A DNA stretch of 64,000 nucleotides from Synechococcus sp. Cruz-7E5 (GCF_024345995.1 NZ_JAGQCE010000002.1:1-64000); one strand, 5' to 3'. Numbered from the stretch's first letter, positions 55,305-64,000 are shown. The notes: generated by a model from the sequence alone, not told the origin. Made by a program: numbers and translations.

Positions 55305-56422
55305 TCCGCCGGGTCCTCTCGAGATGATTCACGGTCCCATTCTCCCGCGCTCTCCACCAACTGGTGCACGAGGTCGGCCAGTGGAACCCCGCTGGCGGCC
55401 CAAAGCATCGGATACATGCTCTGGCTGGTGAAGCCGGGCATGGTGTTGATCTCGTTCAGCCAGAGTTGCTGCGCCGCTTCGTCGTAGAAGAAATCCACCC
55501 GCGCCAGCCCCTCGGCCGCGACGGCGGCACAGGCCTGAAGTGCCATGGCGCGCAGGCTCTCGCTCACGGCCTCGGGCAGCTCGGCGGGGATCACGGTGGA
55601 GCTGAGCCCCGCTGTGTATTTCGTCTCGTAGTCGTACCAGTCAGCAGAAAAGCAAATCTCCCCCACCACTGAGGCCTGCAGGCCGCCCCGGCCTCCTGGC
55701 CCCTGACCGAGCACGGCGCACTCCAGTTCCCTTGCCGTGACCCCCTGCTCCACCACCAGCCGTGGATCGAGGTCAGCAGCCAGCTCAAGCCCCTGCAGCA
55801 GGGAAGAGCGGTCGCTGGCCTTGCTGATGCCCACCGAGGAGCCCATGTTGGCCGGTTTGACGAAGCAGGGGTAGCCCAGATCGCGCTCCAGGCGCTGCAG
55901 GAGCCCCTCCGGGTCATGGCGCAGGTCTGCCGCCTGCACGCCCGCGTATGGCACCTGGGGCAGGCCTGCGGCGGCGAAGGCGGCTTTCATGGCCTGTTTG
56001 TCCATGCCTAGGGCCGAGCCGAGCACGCCCGAACCCACGAAGGGCACCTGCATCAAGGTGAACAGACCCTGGATGGTGCCGTCCTCGCCGTTGGGCCCGT
56101 GCAGCACCGGAAACCACACGTCAACGCCAGTGGCCTGGGGAGGCAGGCCCTTGAAGCCAGTCCCCTCCAGGGGGCGATGAGTGGCGGCGTCGAGCAGCTG
56201 CTCATCGGAGGCTGGTTCACCGCTGGAGAGAACGGTCTCGGCCAGCTCGGGCCCCCACCAGCGGCCATGGCGATCGATGTAGAACGGCCGAACCCGATAG
56301 CGCAGGAGGTTCTCGTCGTGCCTGAGGCCTGCCACCACGGTGATGGCCGAGCGGATCGAAACGGCGTGCTCATCGGATGCCCCCCCGAACACCAGGCCGA
56401 CGCAGCGGGGGGAGCTGGGCAT
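55301..56422 (-). CDS. ddl: D-alanine-D-alanine ligase
   Basis: Ddl makes the D-Ala-D-Ala dipeptide of peptidoglycan. The 373-residue protein has [20 protein letters not shown] (substrate serine in the first block), [20 protein letters not shown], the ATP-grasp lysines in [20 protein letters not shown] and the metal site [20 protein letters not shown]. The ATG at 56422 is used because the region upstream is not homologous. Length and order are normal. It is the first gene of the division cluster, 50 bp downstream of miaB. Confidence 0.97.
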   Translation of the reverse strand: MPSSPRCVGLVFGGASDEHAVSIRSAITVVAGLRHDENLLRYRVRPFYIDRHGRWWGPELAETVLSSGEPASDEQLLDAATHRPLEGTGFKGLPPQATGVDVWFPVLHGPNGEDGTIQGLFTLMQVPFVGSGVLGSALGMDKQAMKAAFAAAGLPQVPYAGVQAADLRHDPEGLLQRLERDLGYPCFVKPANMGSSVGISKASDRSSLLQGLELAADLDPRLVVEQGVTARELECAVLGQGPGGRGGLQASVVGEICFSADWYDYETKYTAGLSSTVIPAELPEAVSESLRAMALQACAAVAAEGLARVDFFYDEAAQQLWLNEINTMPGFTSQSMYPMLWAASGVPLADLVHQLVESAGEWDRESSREDPAE

Positions 56423-56472
56423 GGTGTCGGTCAGATCCGGATCGGCGCCAAACGTATCAGCGCCACCACGCC

Positions 56473-57903
56473 TCAGCCCACCGCAACGCCGGTGAGGGAG
56501 AAGGCGCGCACCTCCTGGATCCGCACGTTCACCAGATCCCCCGGCTGGATGGCGCCGCCCTGGGGTTCGCCGCAGTGGCTGGCGGGGGCATGGGCGGGGA
56601 AGAACGTCAGCCGATTGGTGCGCGTGCGACCCATCCACTGGCTGGGTTCACGGGGGTTGCTGCCTTCCACCAGCACCTGCTCGATCCGCCCCAGGTAACG
56701 CTCACTGCGCAGGCGGGCTGTGCGCTCCACCAGGGCGTTGATCTCCTGGAGCCGCTCCACCTTCACGGCCTCGCTCAGCTGATCGGGCCAGTCGGCGGCG
56801 GGGGTATGGGGCCTGGGCGAGTAGGCGGCGGTGTTCACCTGGTCGAAGCCGACCTCCTCGATCAACGCCAGGGTGCGCCGGTACTGGGCGTCGGTTTCGC
56901 CGGGGAAGCCCACGATCACATCGGCGCTGATCGCCGCATCGGGCATGCGACTGCGGATGCGCTCGAGGATGCGCCGGTAACGCTCCACCGTGTAGCCGCG
57001 CGCCATCGCCTTGAGCACGTCGTCATCACCGCTCTGGAAGGGGATGTGGAAGTGCTCGCACAGCTTGGGCAGCTCGGCGCAGGCCTCGATCAGGCGCTCG
57101 GTGAAGTAGCGGGGATGGCTGGTGGCGAAGCGGATCCGCTCGATTCCCTCCACGTCGTGGACGTGCTGAAGCAGGTCGGTGAGGGTGTGCTGACGGCGGC
57201 CCTCCGGGGTGATGCCGGGCAAGTCGCGGCCATAGGCATCGATGTTCTGGCCCAGCAGGGTGACCTCCTTGAATCCGCGCTCCGCCAGCCCCTCCATCTC
57301 CAGCCGGATCGCCTCGGGGCGACGGCTCTGTTCGGCGCCACGCACCGAGGGAACCACGCAATAGGTGCAGCGCTCGTTGCAGCCGTAGATCACGTTCACC
57401 CAGGCGCACACCTGGGAATCGCGGCGGGCGGTGGTGATGTCTTCGAGGATGTGGTGCTCACCGGTTGCCACCACCTGCTGACCGGTGGCCACCTGCTCCA
57501 GCAGGGTGCCCAGCCGGTTGGCGTGCTGGGGACCCATCACCAGGTCGAGCTCGGGCACCCGCCTCAGCAGCGACTCTCCCTCCTGCTGGGCCACGCAACC
57601 CGCCACCACCAGGGTGAGGTGGGGATTGGTCCGTTTGCGCTGGGCCTGACGACCCAGGTAGCTGTACACCTTCTGCTCAGCGTTGTCGCGAATCGTGCAG
57701 GTGTTGTAGAGCACCAGATCGGCGCTGTGCTCATCGCTTCCGGGCTGGTAGCCCATGCTCTCGAGGATTCCGGCCATGCGCTCGGAATCGGCTTTATTCA
57801 TCTGGCAGCCGAAGGTGGTGATCCAGTAGCTGCCGCGCCGCCCGGCCAGAACCGGGGCCGATGCCGATGCTGTGGCACTCGCCGTTGTGGTGGTCACGCT
57901 CAT
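56473..57903 (-). CDS. miaB: tRNA-2-methylthio-N6-dimethylallyladenosine synthase
   Basis: MiaB adds a methylthio group to i6A37 of tRNAs reading UNN codons. The 476-residue protein has the three UPF0004 cysteines in [20 protein letters not shown] and VVAGCVAQQ, the radical SAM motif [13 protein letters not shown], and a C-terminal TRAM domain ending [17 protein letters not shown]. The ATG at 57903 is chosen; ATGs at 57921 and 57939 are upstream but lie in or beyond the 28-bp palindrome. It is divergent from the dipeptide-epimerase-like gene across only about 35 bp. Confidence 0.96.
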   Translation of the reverse strand: MSVTTTTASATASASAPVLAGRRGSYWITTFGCQMNKADSERMAGILESMGYQPGSDEHSADLVLYNTCTIRDNAEQKVYSYLGRQAQRKRTNPHLTLVVAGCVAQQEGESLLRRVPELDLVMGPQHANRLGTLLEQVATGQQVVATGEHHILEDITTARRDSQVCAWVNVIYGCNERCTYCVVPSVRGAEQSRRPEAIRLEMEGLAERGFKEVTLLGQNIDAYGRDLPGITPEGRRQHTLTDLLQHVHDVEGIERIRFATSHPRYFTERLIEACAELPKLCEHFHIPFQSGDDDVLKAMARGYTVERYRRILERIRSRMPDAAISADVIVGFPGETDAQYRRTLALIEEVGFDQVNTAAYSPRPHTPAADWPDQLSEAVKVERLQEINALVERTARLRSERYLGRIEQVLVEGSNPREPSQWMGRTRTNRLTFFPAHAPASHCGEPQGGAIQPGDLVNVRIQEVRAFSLTGVAVG

Positions 57904-57906
57904 CCC

Positions 57907-57934
57907 ACAAGTTTCGACCATGGCCGAAACTTGT
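57907..57934. promoter_or_regulatory. 28-bp near-perfect palindrome between miaB and the epimerase-like gene
   Basis: The 10-bp arms ACAAGTTTCG (57907-57916) and CGAAACTTGT (57925-57934) are exact reverse complements. The 8-bp centre ACCATGGC contains the palindromic CCATGG, so only its outer pair mismatches. It lies between the two divergent starts (57903 and 57938), where a repressor bound to it could block both. If the upstream ATGs inside it are used, it would be coding as well. Regulator unknown. Confidence 0.55.
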
Positions 57935-57937
57935 TGC

Positions 57938-59077
57938 ATGCAGGCACGCCTTCACTGGATCACGCTTACCAAAGCGGTGCCCCTGGCGATCAGCCGGGGC
58001 ACCACGGCATCGGTGCGGCGGCTGGTGGTCGAGCTGGAGCACGAGGGGCTGGTGGGGCGCGGCGAAACCGGTGGCTTCGAGACCGGCCACCGGGCCTACG
58101 CCATCGAGGCTGTCGCGGCTGAGCTGGAGGCACTGCTGCCGCGCTTCGCCTCAGCCGAGGGTCTGGCCCTCAGCGAGGACCTGCCGGCCTTTCAGGCCCT
58201 TGAGCCCTGGCTTGCCCCACTGTCGCCACCGGCCCGCTGCGCCATCGACCTGGCCCTGCACGACTGGTGGGGCCAGAAGCTGGGCCAGCCCCTCTGGCGC
58301 CTCTGGGGCCTGGATCGGGCCGCCTGCAGTCCCACCAGCGTCACCCTCGGCCTTGGCGAATTGGAGCGGGTGCTGGCCAGGTTGGATCTGTGGCAGGAGC
58401 GCCTGGGCTGCTGGCCCCGGCGGGTGAAACTCAAACTGGGCAGTCCTGATGGCCCAGACCACGACCGTGCCCTGGTGTCGGCGGTGGGGCGGCGGTTGCA
58501 GGAGCAGGCCGGCCGCGGGGAGGCCGCCGGCACGGTCAGTGAGCTGCAGGTGGATGCCAATGGCGGCTGGGACCTGGCCACAGCTCAGCAGTTGATCCCC
58601 TGGCTGGCGGAGCAGGGGGTGGTGCTGGTGGAGCAGCCGCTGCCCGCCCAGCTCGACCCCGACGCCGATGCAGCCAGCTTCGAGGCCCTTGATCTGAGCT
58701 GCCCGATTCCCCTGGTGGCCGATGAGAGCTGCTGGAACCTGGCCGACCTGCTGCGCCTTGCCCCCCACGTGGATGCGGTCAACATCAAGCTGCTCAAGAG
58801 CGGCGGCCTGACTGAGGCCCTGCTGATGGCCCAGACCGCCCGGAGCCTCGGTCTTGATCTGATGCTGGGCTGCTACTCCGACAGCGCCCTGCTCAATGGA
58901 GCTGCCTCCCAGCTGCTGCCGCTGGTGCGCTGGCCCGACCTCGACAGCCACCTGAACCTGGTCGACGACCCCTTCGAGGGCCCCGAACTCCAGGGCGACA
59001 GGCTGTTGCCTTCCGGCCGTCCCGGCCTGGGGGTGATCGAGCTGTCCGGCCCCGCTGCTGCGCCTGCCCCGTGCTGA
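57938..59077 (+). CDS. dipeptide-epimerase-like enolase-superfamily enzyme (DgcA-like)
   Basis: The 379-residue protein belongs to the muconate-cycloisomerase subgroup of the enolase superfamily. It begins [20 protein letters not shown], contains the catalytic KxK in RRVKLKLGS, the Mg ligands Asp in LQVDANGGW, Glu in VLVEQPLP and Asp in LVADESC, and the second base Lys in [11 protein letters not shown]. That set fits L-Ala-D/L-Glu epimerases and the related N-acetyl-D-glutamate racemase DgcA. The next gene overlaps by 7 bp and is a DUF1611 protein, the family of DgcN, so the DgcA reading is preferred. ATG 57938 is used; 57920 lies inside the palindrome. Confidence 0.82.
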   Translation: MQARLHWITLTKAVPLAISRGTTASVRRLVVELEHEGLVGRGETGGFETGHRAYAIEAVAAELEALLPRFASAEGLALSEDLPAFQALEPWLAPLSPPARCAIDLALHDWWGQKLGQPLWRLWGLDRAACSPTSVTLGLGELERVLARLDLWQERLGCWPRRVKLKLGSPDGPDHDRALVSAVGRRLQEQAGRGEAAGTVSELQVDANGGWDLATAQQLIPWLAEQGVVLVEQPLPAQLDPDADAASFEALDLSCPIPLVADESCWNLADLLRLAPHVDAVNIKLLKSGGLTEALLMAQTARSLGLDLMLGCYSDSALLNGAASQLLPLVRWPDLDSHLNLVDDPFEGPELQGDRLLPSGRPGLGVIELSGPAAAPAPC

Positions 59078-60186
59078 GCGCCGATGCGCCAGTGGTGCTG
59101 CTGCTCCACGGCGGCCTCGACAACCTTTCAGGCAAGACGGGCCTGGCGATGTTGCGCTATCGGCACGGTCCTGTGGTGGCCGTGGTGGATCCGGCCCATG
59201 CAGGCGCCAAGCTGGAGGCCATCACCGGCATCCCCCGGTCGGTGCCCATCGTGGCCGACCTCAACGCCGCGCTGGCTTTCCGGCCGGAGGTGGCGGTGGT
59301 GGGGCTGGCCCCATCCGGCGGGCAGCTGCCACCGGAGCTGAAGGCTGATCTGGCGGCTGCCCTGCGGGCCGGGCTCCATCTGGCCAGCGGTCTGCACACC
59401 CCCCTGGCCTCCGATCCGGAGCTGGCTGCCCTGCGGGGGCCAGGGCAGTGGATCTGGGACCTGCGTCAGGAGCCCCCTGGCCTGCAGGTGGCCGCGGCCC
59501 GTGCGGCAGCGCTGCTCGGCGAGCGGCTGCTGGCGGTGGGCACCGACATGGCCGTGGGCAAGATGAGCGCTTGCCTTGAGCTCACCGCGGCCGCCCGCAG
59601 GGCCGGGCTGGATGGTCGGTTCGTCGGCACCGGCCAGGCCGGCATCCTGATCAGCGGCAGGGGTGTCCCCCTGGATGCGGTCCGGGTCGACTACGCCGCC
59701 GGTGCGGTGGAGCGGGCCCTGCTGGAGGCGGCCTCAGATCCAGCCTGCACCGAGGCGAGCATGCTGTTCGTGGAAGGTCAGGGCTCCCTCTGTCATCCCG
59801 GCTCAACCGCCACCCTCCCCCTGATCCGCGGCAGCCAGCCCACGGCACTGCTGCTGGTCCATCGGGCTGGCCAGTGCCATGTGAACAAGCATCCCCAGGT
59901 GGCGGTGCCGCCCCTGGCAGAGCTGGTCGGCGTTCTGGAAGGGTTGGCGGCCCTTGGCCGGCCGAAGGGCACTCCACCGCCCCGGGTAAGGGCCGTGGCC
60001 CTGAACACCGCTGGATTGGCGGAGGACAGCGCCGCCAGGGCCTGTGGAGAGATCAGCGACTCCCTGGGCCTCCCCTGCGCCGATCCGGTGAGAAATAAGC
60101 CAGCAGCCGATCGACTACTGGCTTCAATCAGGGCGAGCGAGGGGATTCGAACCCCCGGATGGCGGCACCACAAGCCGCTGCCTTAA
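59071..60186 (+). CDS. DUF1611-family protein (DgcN-like D-glutamate N-acetyltransferase)
   Basis: The 371-residue protein has the DUF1611 two-domain plan. The N-terminal Rossmann-like part ends IVADLNAALAFRPEVAVVGL, and the C-terminal part has the P-loop-like motif AVGTDMAVGKMSACLEL and the metal/phosphate region LFVEGQGSLCHPGSTATLPL. In a described D-glutamate pathway DgcN, a DUF1611 protein, acetylates D-glutamate and DgcA racemises the product. Adjacent genes with a 7-bp overlap suggest the same here, though no activity is proven. The start is GTG at 59071. The stop at 60186 lies inside tRNA-His on the opposite strand, so the last 18-19 codons are shared. Confidence 0.8.
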   Translation: MLSADAPVVLLLHGGLDNLSGKTGLAMLRYRHGPVVAVVDPAHAGAKLEAITGIPRSVPIVADLNAALAFRPEVAVVGLAPSGGQLPPELKADLAAALRAGLHLASGLHTPLASDPELAALRGPGQWIWDLRQEPPGLQVAAARAAALLGERLLAVGTDMAVGKMSACLELTAAARRAGLDGRFVGTGQAGILISGRGVPLDAVRVDYAAGAVERALLEAASDPACTEASMLFVEGQGSLCHPGSTATLPLIRGSQPTALLLVHRAGQCHVNKHPQVAVPPLAELVGVLEGLAALGRPKGTPPPRVRAVALNTAGLAEDSAARACGEISDSLGLPCADPVRNKPAADRLLASIRASEGIRTPGWRHHKPLP

Positions 60187-60205
60187 CCACTTGGCGACGC
60201 CCGCC
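60132..60205 (-). tRNA. tRNA-His(GTG)
   Basis: On the minus strand the acceptor stem GCGGGCG/CGCTCGC pairs with one G-T. There is an extra 5' G (position -1, plus-strand base 60205) opposite discriminator C, the identity mark of histidine tRNA. The anticodon arm is GCGGC-TTGTGGT-GCCGC with anticodon GTG. The T-loop TTCGAAT is standard. No encoded CCA. About 55 bp overlap the 3' end of the DUF1611 gene on the other strand. Confidence 0.97.
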
Positions 60206-60246
60206 GTGGTCTTTGCCAATGTATCAAGCAGCCTTGCACCCTCGCC

Positions 60247-60696
60247 TTGCGGCCCGCCTCCTCAGTTCGCCTTGCCCGCTGGTGCACCGCTCTGGCCGTG
60301 GCGGGAGGGGTCAGCGGGGTTGCCCTGGTCTTCACCAATCCCGGGCTGGATGAGTTCGAGAGCTTCGCGGGTGACCAGCTGGCTGAACTGGCGGTGGAGG
60401 AGGTCTGCGTCAATCGCCTGCCTATGCCCCTCAAACTGGCGATCCAGAACTGTCCTGAGTTGATTCGCAGTCAGCACAAGGTGCTTGGTGACCTGGCCCG
60501 GCGCAGCACCCGGCGGCAGAACTTCGGACTGTTCAGCCTCTACCGCACCCAGATCGGAGGCCCTTCGGTGTTGCCGTTTCTCGAGCTCCCTATCTATCGC
60601 GTGCTCACGCTGGCGGCCGCCGGGCGCTTCAAGATCCTGAGCACCTCCAGCGACAACGACCCTGAGAGCGCCCCATCTGATCGTGGGCCGTGGTGA
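60247..60696 (+). CDS. DUF4359-family protein
   Basis: The 149-residue protein has an N-terminal hydrophobic segment (about residues 12-30, ALAVAGGVSGVALVF) and then the pattern LDEFESFAGDQLAELAVEEV, with ARRSTRRQNFGLFSLYRTQI, which fits the cyanobacterial DUF4359 family. Two conserved cysteines are present in the soluble part. Function is unknown; location is probably periplasmic or lumenal. The only usable start is TTG at 60247. It overlaps the next gene by 4 bp. Confidence 0.75.
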   Translation: MRPASSVRLARWCTALAVAGGVSGVALVFTNPGLDEFESFAGDQLAELAVEEVCVNRLPMPLKLAIQNCPELIRSQHKVLGDLARRSTRRQNFGLFSLYRTQIGGPSVLPFLELPIYRVLTLAAAGRFKILSTSSDNDPESAPSDRGPW

Positions 60697-62021
60697 GCGC
60701 GGCCGAGTCGCTGCCGCCACTGCTGCTGCCGCGTGCCCTGATCGATCCCCAGCGGCTTGATCTGCCCCCGGCAGATGCGGGTGGTCTGGTGGCCGTGCGT
60801 CTGATCCACCAGCATGGGCGGATCACGGCGATCGAGACCCATCTACGCGCTGATGGGGAGCAGTTGCCGCTGGCACTGACCCCCCTGGTGGAGCCCCATG
60901 CCCACCTCGACAAGGCCTTCAGCTGGGAGCGGCATCCGAACCCGGCGGGCACGATGCAAGGGGCTCTGGCGGCCAACCTGGCCGAGCACCAGGAACGCAA
61001 CCTCAAGCAGGTCTTGGAGCGGGGTGAGCGAGCCCTGGAGCGGGCCTGGCGCTACGGCCTGAGAGCCGTGCGCAGCCACATCGACAGCCTCGGTCCCGGC
61101 GCCGAGCCGGGATGGGAGGGATTGCTGCAGCTGCAACGTCGCTGGGCGCCACGGCTGGCGCTGCAGCTGGTGGCTCTGGTGCCGGTGCGGCACTGGGGCA
61201 CGGCCGCGGGAGGCGCCCTGGCCCGCTGGCTCGTCAGCCGCGGTCCGCGGGGATCGGTGCTGCTGGGGGGTGTGCTGGGCGCCCCCCAGGCCCCCAGCAG
61301 TGCCGATGGGGAAGGGCTGCTGGCCCTGCTCCAGCTGGCGGACAGCCTGGGGGCTCCGGTGGATCTGCACGTCGATGAAAGCGGCGAGGGGGGCGGGGCG
61401 GGAGTGGCTCTGGTGGCCAGGCTGGTGCGGCGGCACCGCATCGGCGTGCCGGTCACCTGCAGTCACAGCTGCTCGATGTCGCAGTTGAGGGCTCCGCGCC
61501 TGCGCCGGCTCGCAGACGCCATGGCGGACGCGGGCCTTTCGGTGGTGGCCCTGCCCCCCACCAACCTCTGGCTGCTGGGGCATCACGCTGAAGACACCCC
61601 GGCCACCCGGCCCCTGGCCCCGATCCGCCAGCTGCAGCGCGCCGGCGTCACGGTGGCGGTGGGGGGCGACAACGTTCAGGACCCCTGGCATCCGGGCGGG
61701 GATTTCGACCCGCTGGAGCTGTTGCGCTTCTGCCTGCCGGCGGCCCATCTGGCCCCCTGGCAACGGCAGGGGCTGGCCCCGTTCACCACATCTGCCTCCC
61801 GATTGATGGGTCTGGAGTGGGACGGGGTGCTGCGCCCCGGGGCACCCGCTGATCTGGTGGTGATCGCCGCCGGCAGCTGGAGTGAGCTGCTGGCCCGTTC
61901 TCCCCAGCGGCGGGTGCTGCGCGCTGGCCAGTGGCTGCCAGCTCCGGCGCCGTCGGAGCTGGCAGCACAGCTGGAGATGATGGCTGGAGGCCATGGCCGT
62001 GGCTGTGCCCGGCGGGGCTGA
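60693..62021 (+). CDS. CodA-like metal-dependent amidohydrolase
   Basis: The 442-residue protein fits the cytosine-deaminase branch of the amidohydrolase superfamily. It has the metal motif LVEPHAHLDKAFSW (HxH), AVRSHIDSLGPGAEPGWEGL, the second histidine in PVDLHVDESGEGGG, VTCSHSCSMSQLR and the catalytic Asp in VAVGGDNVQDPW. Substrate cannot be inferred beyond cyclic amidines or amides. The GTG at 60693 overlaps the preceding stop (GTGA); GTG 60690 is an alternative. It is followed by a predicted FAD-linked oxidase on the same strand. Confidence 0.85.
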   Translation: MSAAESLPPLLLPRALIDPQRLDLPPADAGGLVAVRLIHQHGRITAIETHLRADGEQLPLALTPLVEPHAHLDKAFSWERHPNPAGTMQGALAANLAEHQERNLKQVLERGERALERAWRYGLRAVRSHIDSLGPGAEPGWEGLLQLQRRWAPRLALQLVALVPVRHWGTAAGGALARWLVSRGPRGSVLLGGVLGAPQAPSSADGEGLLALLQLADSLGAPVDLHVDESGEGGGAGVALVARLVRRHRIGVPVTCSHSCSMSQLRAPRLRRLADAMADAGLSVVALPPTNLWLLGHHAEDTPATRPLAPIRQLQRAGVTVAVGGDNVQDPWHPGGDFDPLELLRFCLPAAHLAPWQRQGLAPFTTSASRLMGLEWDGVLRPGAPADLVVIAAGSWSELLARSPQRRVLRAGQWLPAPAPSELAAQLEMMAGGHGRGCARRG

Positions 62022-62074
62022 GTAGACCGGATGGAGGTGAGGTCCCCTGCCTGCCGTTCGCCGCTTCGGTCGCT

Positions 62075-63520
62075 TTGCCCCTCGATCCAGTCACCAGGCA
62101 ACCTGCCCTGGCCATTGCCACCCAGCTGCCAGACGATCTCCCTGCGCCGCCCACGCAAGCCCAGCTCGAGGCTCTGGTGGCCGAGCTGAGTTCCGCGGCC
62201 GCCGCCTCTGCCACCTCTGCCGGGGAAGCCGGCAAGGGGCTGGTGCTGATTCGCTCCGGGTCTGAGCTGGAGCGGCTCTCCCGGGATTTTTTCAGCTACT
62301 CCCCGGTGCTGACGCCCCTGCTGCAGGACAGGCTGGCCCAACTGGTGGTCAAGGCCAGCAGCACCGAGCAGGTGCAACTGGTGGCAGGAGCCTGCGCCCG
62401 TCATCGTGTGCCGATCACGCTGCGGGGAAGCGGCACCGGCAACTACGGCCAGTGCGTCCCCCTGGCCGGGGGGGTGGTGCTCGACCTCAGCGGCCTCAAG
62501 CGGGTGCGGCAGCTGGATTCCCTCAGTGGGGTGCTGACCGCGGAGGCGGGCTGCCTGCTGGCCGACCTGGAGCAGCAGCTCGCCCCCCATGGGCGGGAGT
62601 TGCGCCTCACCCCCAGCACCCGCCGCAGCGCCAGCCTGGGAGGGTTCATCGCCGGAGGTTCAGGCGGCATCGGCTCGGTGCGCTGGGGTTTCCTGCGCGA
62701 CCCCGGCAATCTGCTGGGCCTGGAGGTGGTCACGGTGGAGCCGGAGCCCAGGTTGCTGCAGCTCGATGCCAGTGCCAGTGCCCCCCTCAACCATGCCTAC
62801 GGCAGCAACGGAATTCTCACGGCGGTGACCGTGGCCACGGCCCCGGCGGTGCCCTGGCAGCAGCTGGTGATCGACTTCAGCAGCTGGACGGCGGCGGTTG
62901 CGGCGATCCGCGCCCTGCCCGCCACGGCCCTGCTCCTGAACGGCCTCTGCCTGCTGGAAGCGGCGGTGGCGAGGAATCTGCCCTGCCCGGAGGGCCATGG
63001 CCATCGCCTGCTGCTGCTGGCTGCACCCGACGCCCTGCCGGCCCTGGAGCCCCTGCTTCGGGCGATGGGCGGGCGGCTGGTCTGGCAGGCGCCTGAGCGG
63101 GGATGCCGCGGAGTGCCCCTGCGGGAACTCTGCTGGAACCACACCACCCTGCACATGCGGGCCCATGACCCCGGCTGGACCTACCTGCAGATGCTCCTCC
63201 CCCAACCGGAGGCCCCGGCGCTCGAAGCCCTCAAGCAAAACTGGGGGGATGATCTGCTCTGGCATCTTGAAGCCGTCCGCCAGCAGGGCTGCCAGCGGCT
63301 TGCAGCCCTGCCTCTGGTGCGCTGGCGCGGCCCCGAGGCGCTGCTGGAGTTGATGGAGCAGGCGCGGCAGCTGGGGGCCTTGCTGTTCAACCCCCACGTG
63401 TTCACGGTGGAGGACGGGGGTCTGGGGGTGATCGACGCCGACCAGGTGGCGGCCAAGCACACCTATGACCCGGCGGGTCTGCTCAACCCCGGCAAGTTGC
63501 GGGGCTGGAGCGAACGCTGA
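62075..63520 (+). CDS. FAD-binding (PCMH-type) oxidoreductase, GlcD-like
   Basis: The roughly 480-residue flavoprotein has the PCMH FAD-binding domain (ITLRGSGTGNYGQCVPLAGG then VVLDLSGLKRVRQLD, and SLGGFIAGGSGGIGSVRWG). The C-terminal cap ends with the family closing block KHTYDPAGLLNPGKLRGW. This is the glycolate-oxidase GlcD/lactate dehydrogenase superfamily; the substrate is probably a hydroxy acid but is not proven. No ATG or GTG is available before the domain, so a TTG at 62075 is given with low certainty. It lies 54 bp after the amidohydrolase gene. Confidence 0.83.
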   Translation: MPLDPVTRQPALAIATQLPDDLPAPPTQAQLEALVAELSSAAAASATSAGEAGKGLVLIRSGSELERLSRDFFSYSPVLTPLLQDRLAQLVVKASSTEQVQLVAGACARHRVPITLRGSGTGNYGQCVPLAGGVVLDLSGLKRVRQLDSLSGVLTAEAGCLLADLEQQLAPHGRELRLTPSTRRSASLGGFIAGGSGGIGSVRWGFLRDPGNLLGLEVVTVEPEPRLLQLDASASAPLNHAYGSNGILTAVTVATAPAVPWQQLVIDFSSWTAAVAAIRALPATALLLNGLCLLEAAVARNLPCPEGHGHRLLLLAAPDALPALEPLLRAMGGRLVWQAPERGCRGVPLRELCWNHTTLHMRAHDPGWTYLQMLLPQPEAPALEALKQNWGDDLLWHLEAVRQQGCQRLAALPLVRWRGPEALLELMEQARQLGALLFNPHVFTVEDGGLGVIDADQVAAKHTYDPAGLLNPGKLRGWSER

Positions 63521-63525
63521 ATGGT

Positions 63526-64000
63526 CTAAGGACAGTCGAGGCTCAGGCGGGTGCTGACTCCCGTGGTGGGATTGGTGCCCTGGGCCCGGCGGCAGAGGAT
63601 CCGCTGATCTGAGCGATCAAGCAGGGCATCGCTGAAGTCAGCGTCATCGATCACGGCATCGCTGAAGCTGCTGCCGGCGGCTATCACGCCCCGCAGCAGG
63701 GCTCCGCTCAGGTCGGTGCCGCTGAAGTCAGCCCGATCCATGAGGGCATCGGAGAGATCGGCACCGCTGAAGTCTGAGCGCAGAAAGGAGGCCTGGGTGA
63801 GGATCGCCCCGTGAAGATCCGCGCCACTGAAATCGGCATCCCGGGCCGTCACCCCTGCAAAGGAGCTGTTGGCAAGCTGCTGTCCGCTGAAATCCTTGCC
63901 GTCCTGATTGGTGAGGGTGTAATCGACCCGGTCCTGAACCAGGGCGAGATCCTGCACTCCCCCTCCCGCGCTCGACTCGAGGGCGAAGGCGGCAGAGATC
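63526..64000 (-). CDS. lumenal-type pentapeptide-repeat protein (5' end beyond window)
   Basis: The frame reads leftward from beyond 64000, entering as ISAAFALESSAGGGVQDLAL, so the start is not in the window and a GTG at 63957 is internal. The first visible residues, with an alanine-rich cleavage-like site (AFA), look like the end of a signal peptide. About 15 pentapeptides follow (SGADLHGAILTQASF, SGADLSDALMDRADF and so on). The end LCRRAQGTNPTTGVSTRLSL with DC matches pentapeptide proteins of the thylakoid lumen. Function is unknown. Confidence 0.82.
   Translation of the reverse strand, partial: ISAAFALESSAGGGVQDLALVQDRVDYTLTNQDGKDFSGQQLANSSFAGVTARDADFSGADLHGAILTQASFLRSDFSGADLSDALMDRADFSGTDLSGALLRGVIAAGSSFSDAVIDDADFSDALLDRSDQRILCRRAQGTNPTTGVSTRLSLDCP

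Overview
The window is cyanobacterial chromosome of the high-GC Synechococcus/Cyanobium type. Direct indicators are the H subunit of Mg-chelatase (chlH), the oxygen-dependent Mg-protoporphyrin ester cyclase (acsF), a high-light-inducible protein with an HLR1-like promoter array, an aldehyde-deformylating-oxygenase homologue, the ClpR/ClpP3 pair with an inactive ClpR, and several small families I know only from cyanobacteria (DUF2949, DUF3038, DUF4335, DUF4359, DUF6737). Species cannot be fixed from the sequence alone. Genes are densely packed, many with ATGA or GTGA stop/start overlaps, and GTG and TTG starts are frequent.

Region by region. 1-4.5 kb: a partial IS transposase runs off the left edge, followed by an OsmC remnant, a glycogen debranching enzyme and a transketolase-like enzyme. 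4.7-13.7 kb: a divergent unit. Leftward run acsF, a glycosyltransferase and a divergent aldehyde-deformylating-oxygenase-like protein. Rightward run an ArsR-type regulator, a pentapeptide-repeat protein and a complete HlyD/ABC/ABC-2 exporter. An 18-bp perfect palindrome lies between the two arms. 13.7-18.3 kb: a secreted GHL10-type glycosidase, tRNA-Ser(TGA), folP and katG. 18.3-21.4 kb: a visibly lower-GC island with six copies of a 17-bp tandem repeat, the decayed 3' end of a type I restriction gene (hsdR), an OFA-type MFS carrier and a TauE/SafE permease. 21.4-26 kb: a lipase-like hydrolase, a two-gene pair resembling staphyloxanthin CrtQ/CrtO, and a GH3 beta-glucosidase-like enzyme.

26-36 kb is mostly core genome: chlH, dapB, hli, a UbiH-like monooxygenase, apt and the DUF3038/DUF4335 pair. 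36-45 kb: an EF-hand protein, an OmpR/EnvZ-like two-component pair, PPK2, a cluster of small hypothetical genes and two exopolysaccharide-type transferases. 45-50.5 kb is one leftward run of a PIN/TRAM protein, clpR, clpP3, ilvC, an MFS protein and cbiB. 50.6-57.9 kb: hemW and panB overlapping at their 3' ends, the SRP RNA, and the division/cell-wall cluster ddl-(unknown)-ftsQ-ftsZ with miaB upstream. 57.9-64 kb: a dipeptide-epimerase-like gene followed by a DUF1611 gene (together resembling the DgcA/DgcN D-glutamate pathway), tRNA-His overlapping the DUF1611 3' end, a DUF4359 protein, a CodA-like amidohydrolase next to an FAD-linked oxidase, and a lumenal-type pentapeptide protein cut by the right edge.

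The strongest candidates for undescribed biology are the ArsR-centred divergent unit (two diiron oxygenase-like proteins and a glycosyltransferase facing an efflux/pentapeptide operon), the carotenoid glycosyl/acyl-type pair, the DgcA/DgcN-like pair with its operator-like palindrome, and the 17-bp repeat array in the low-GC island.
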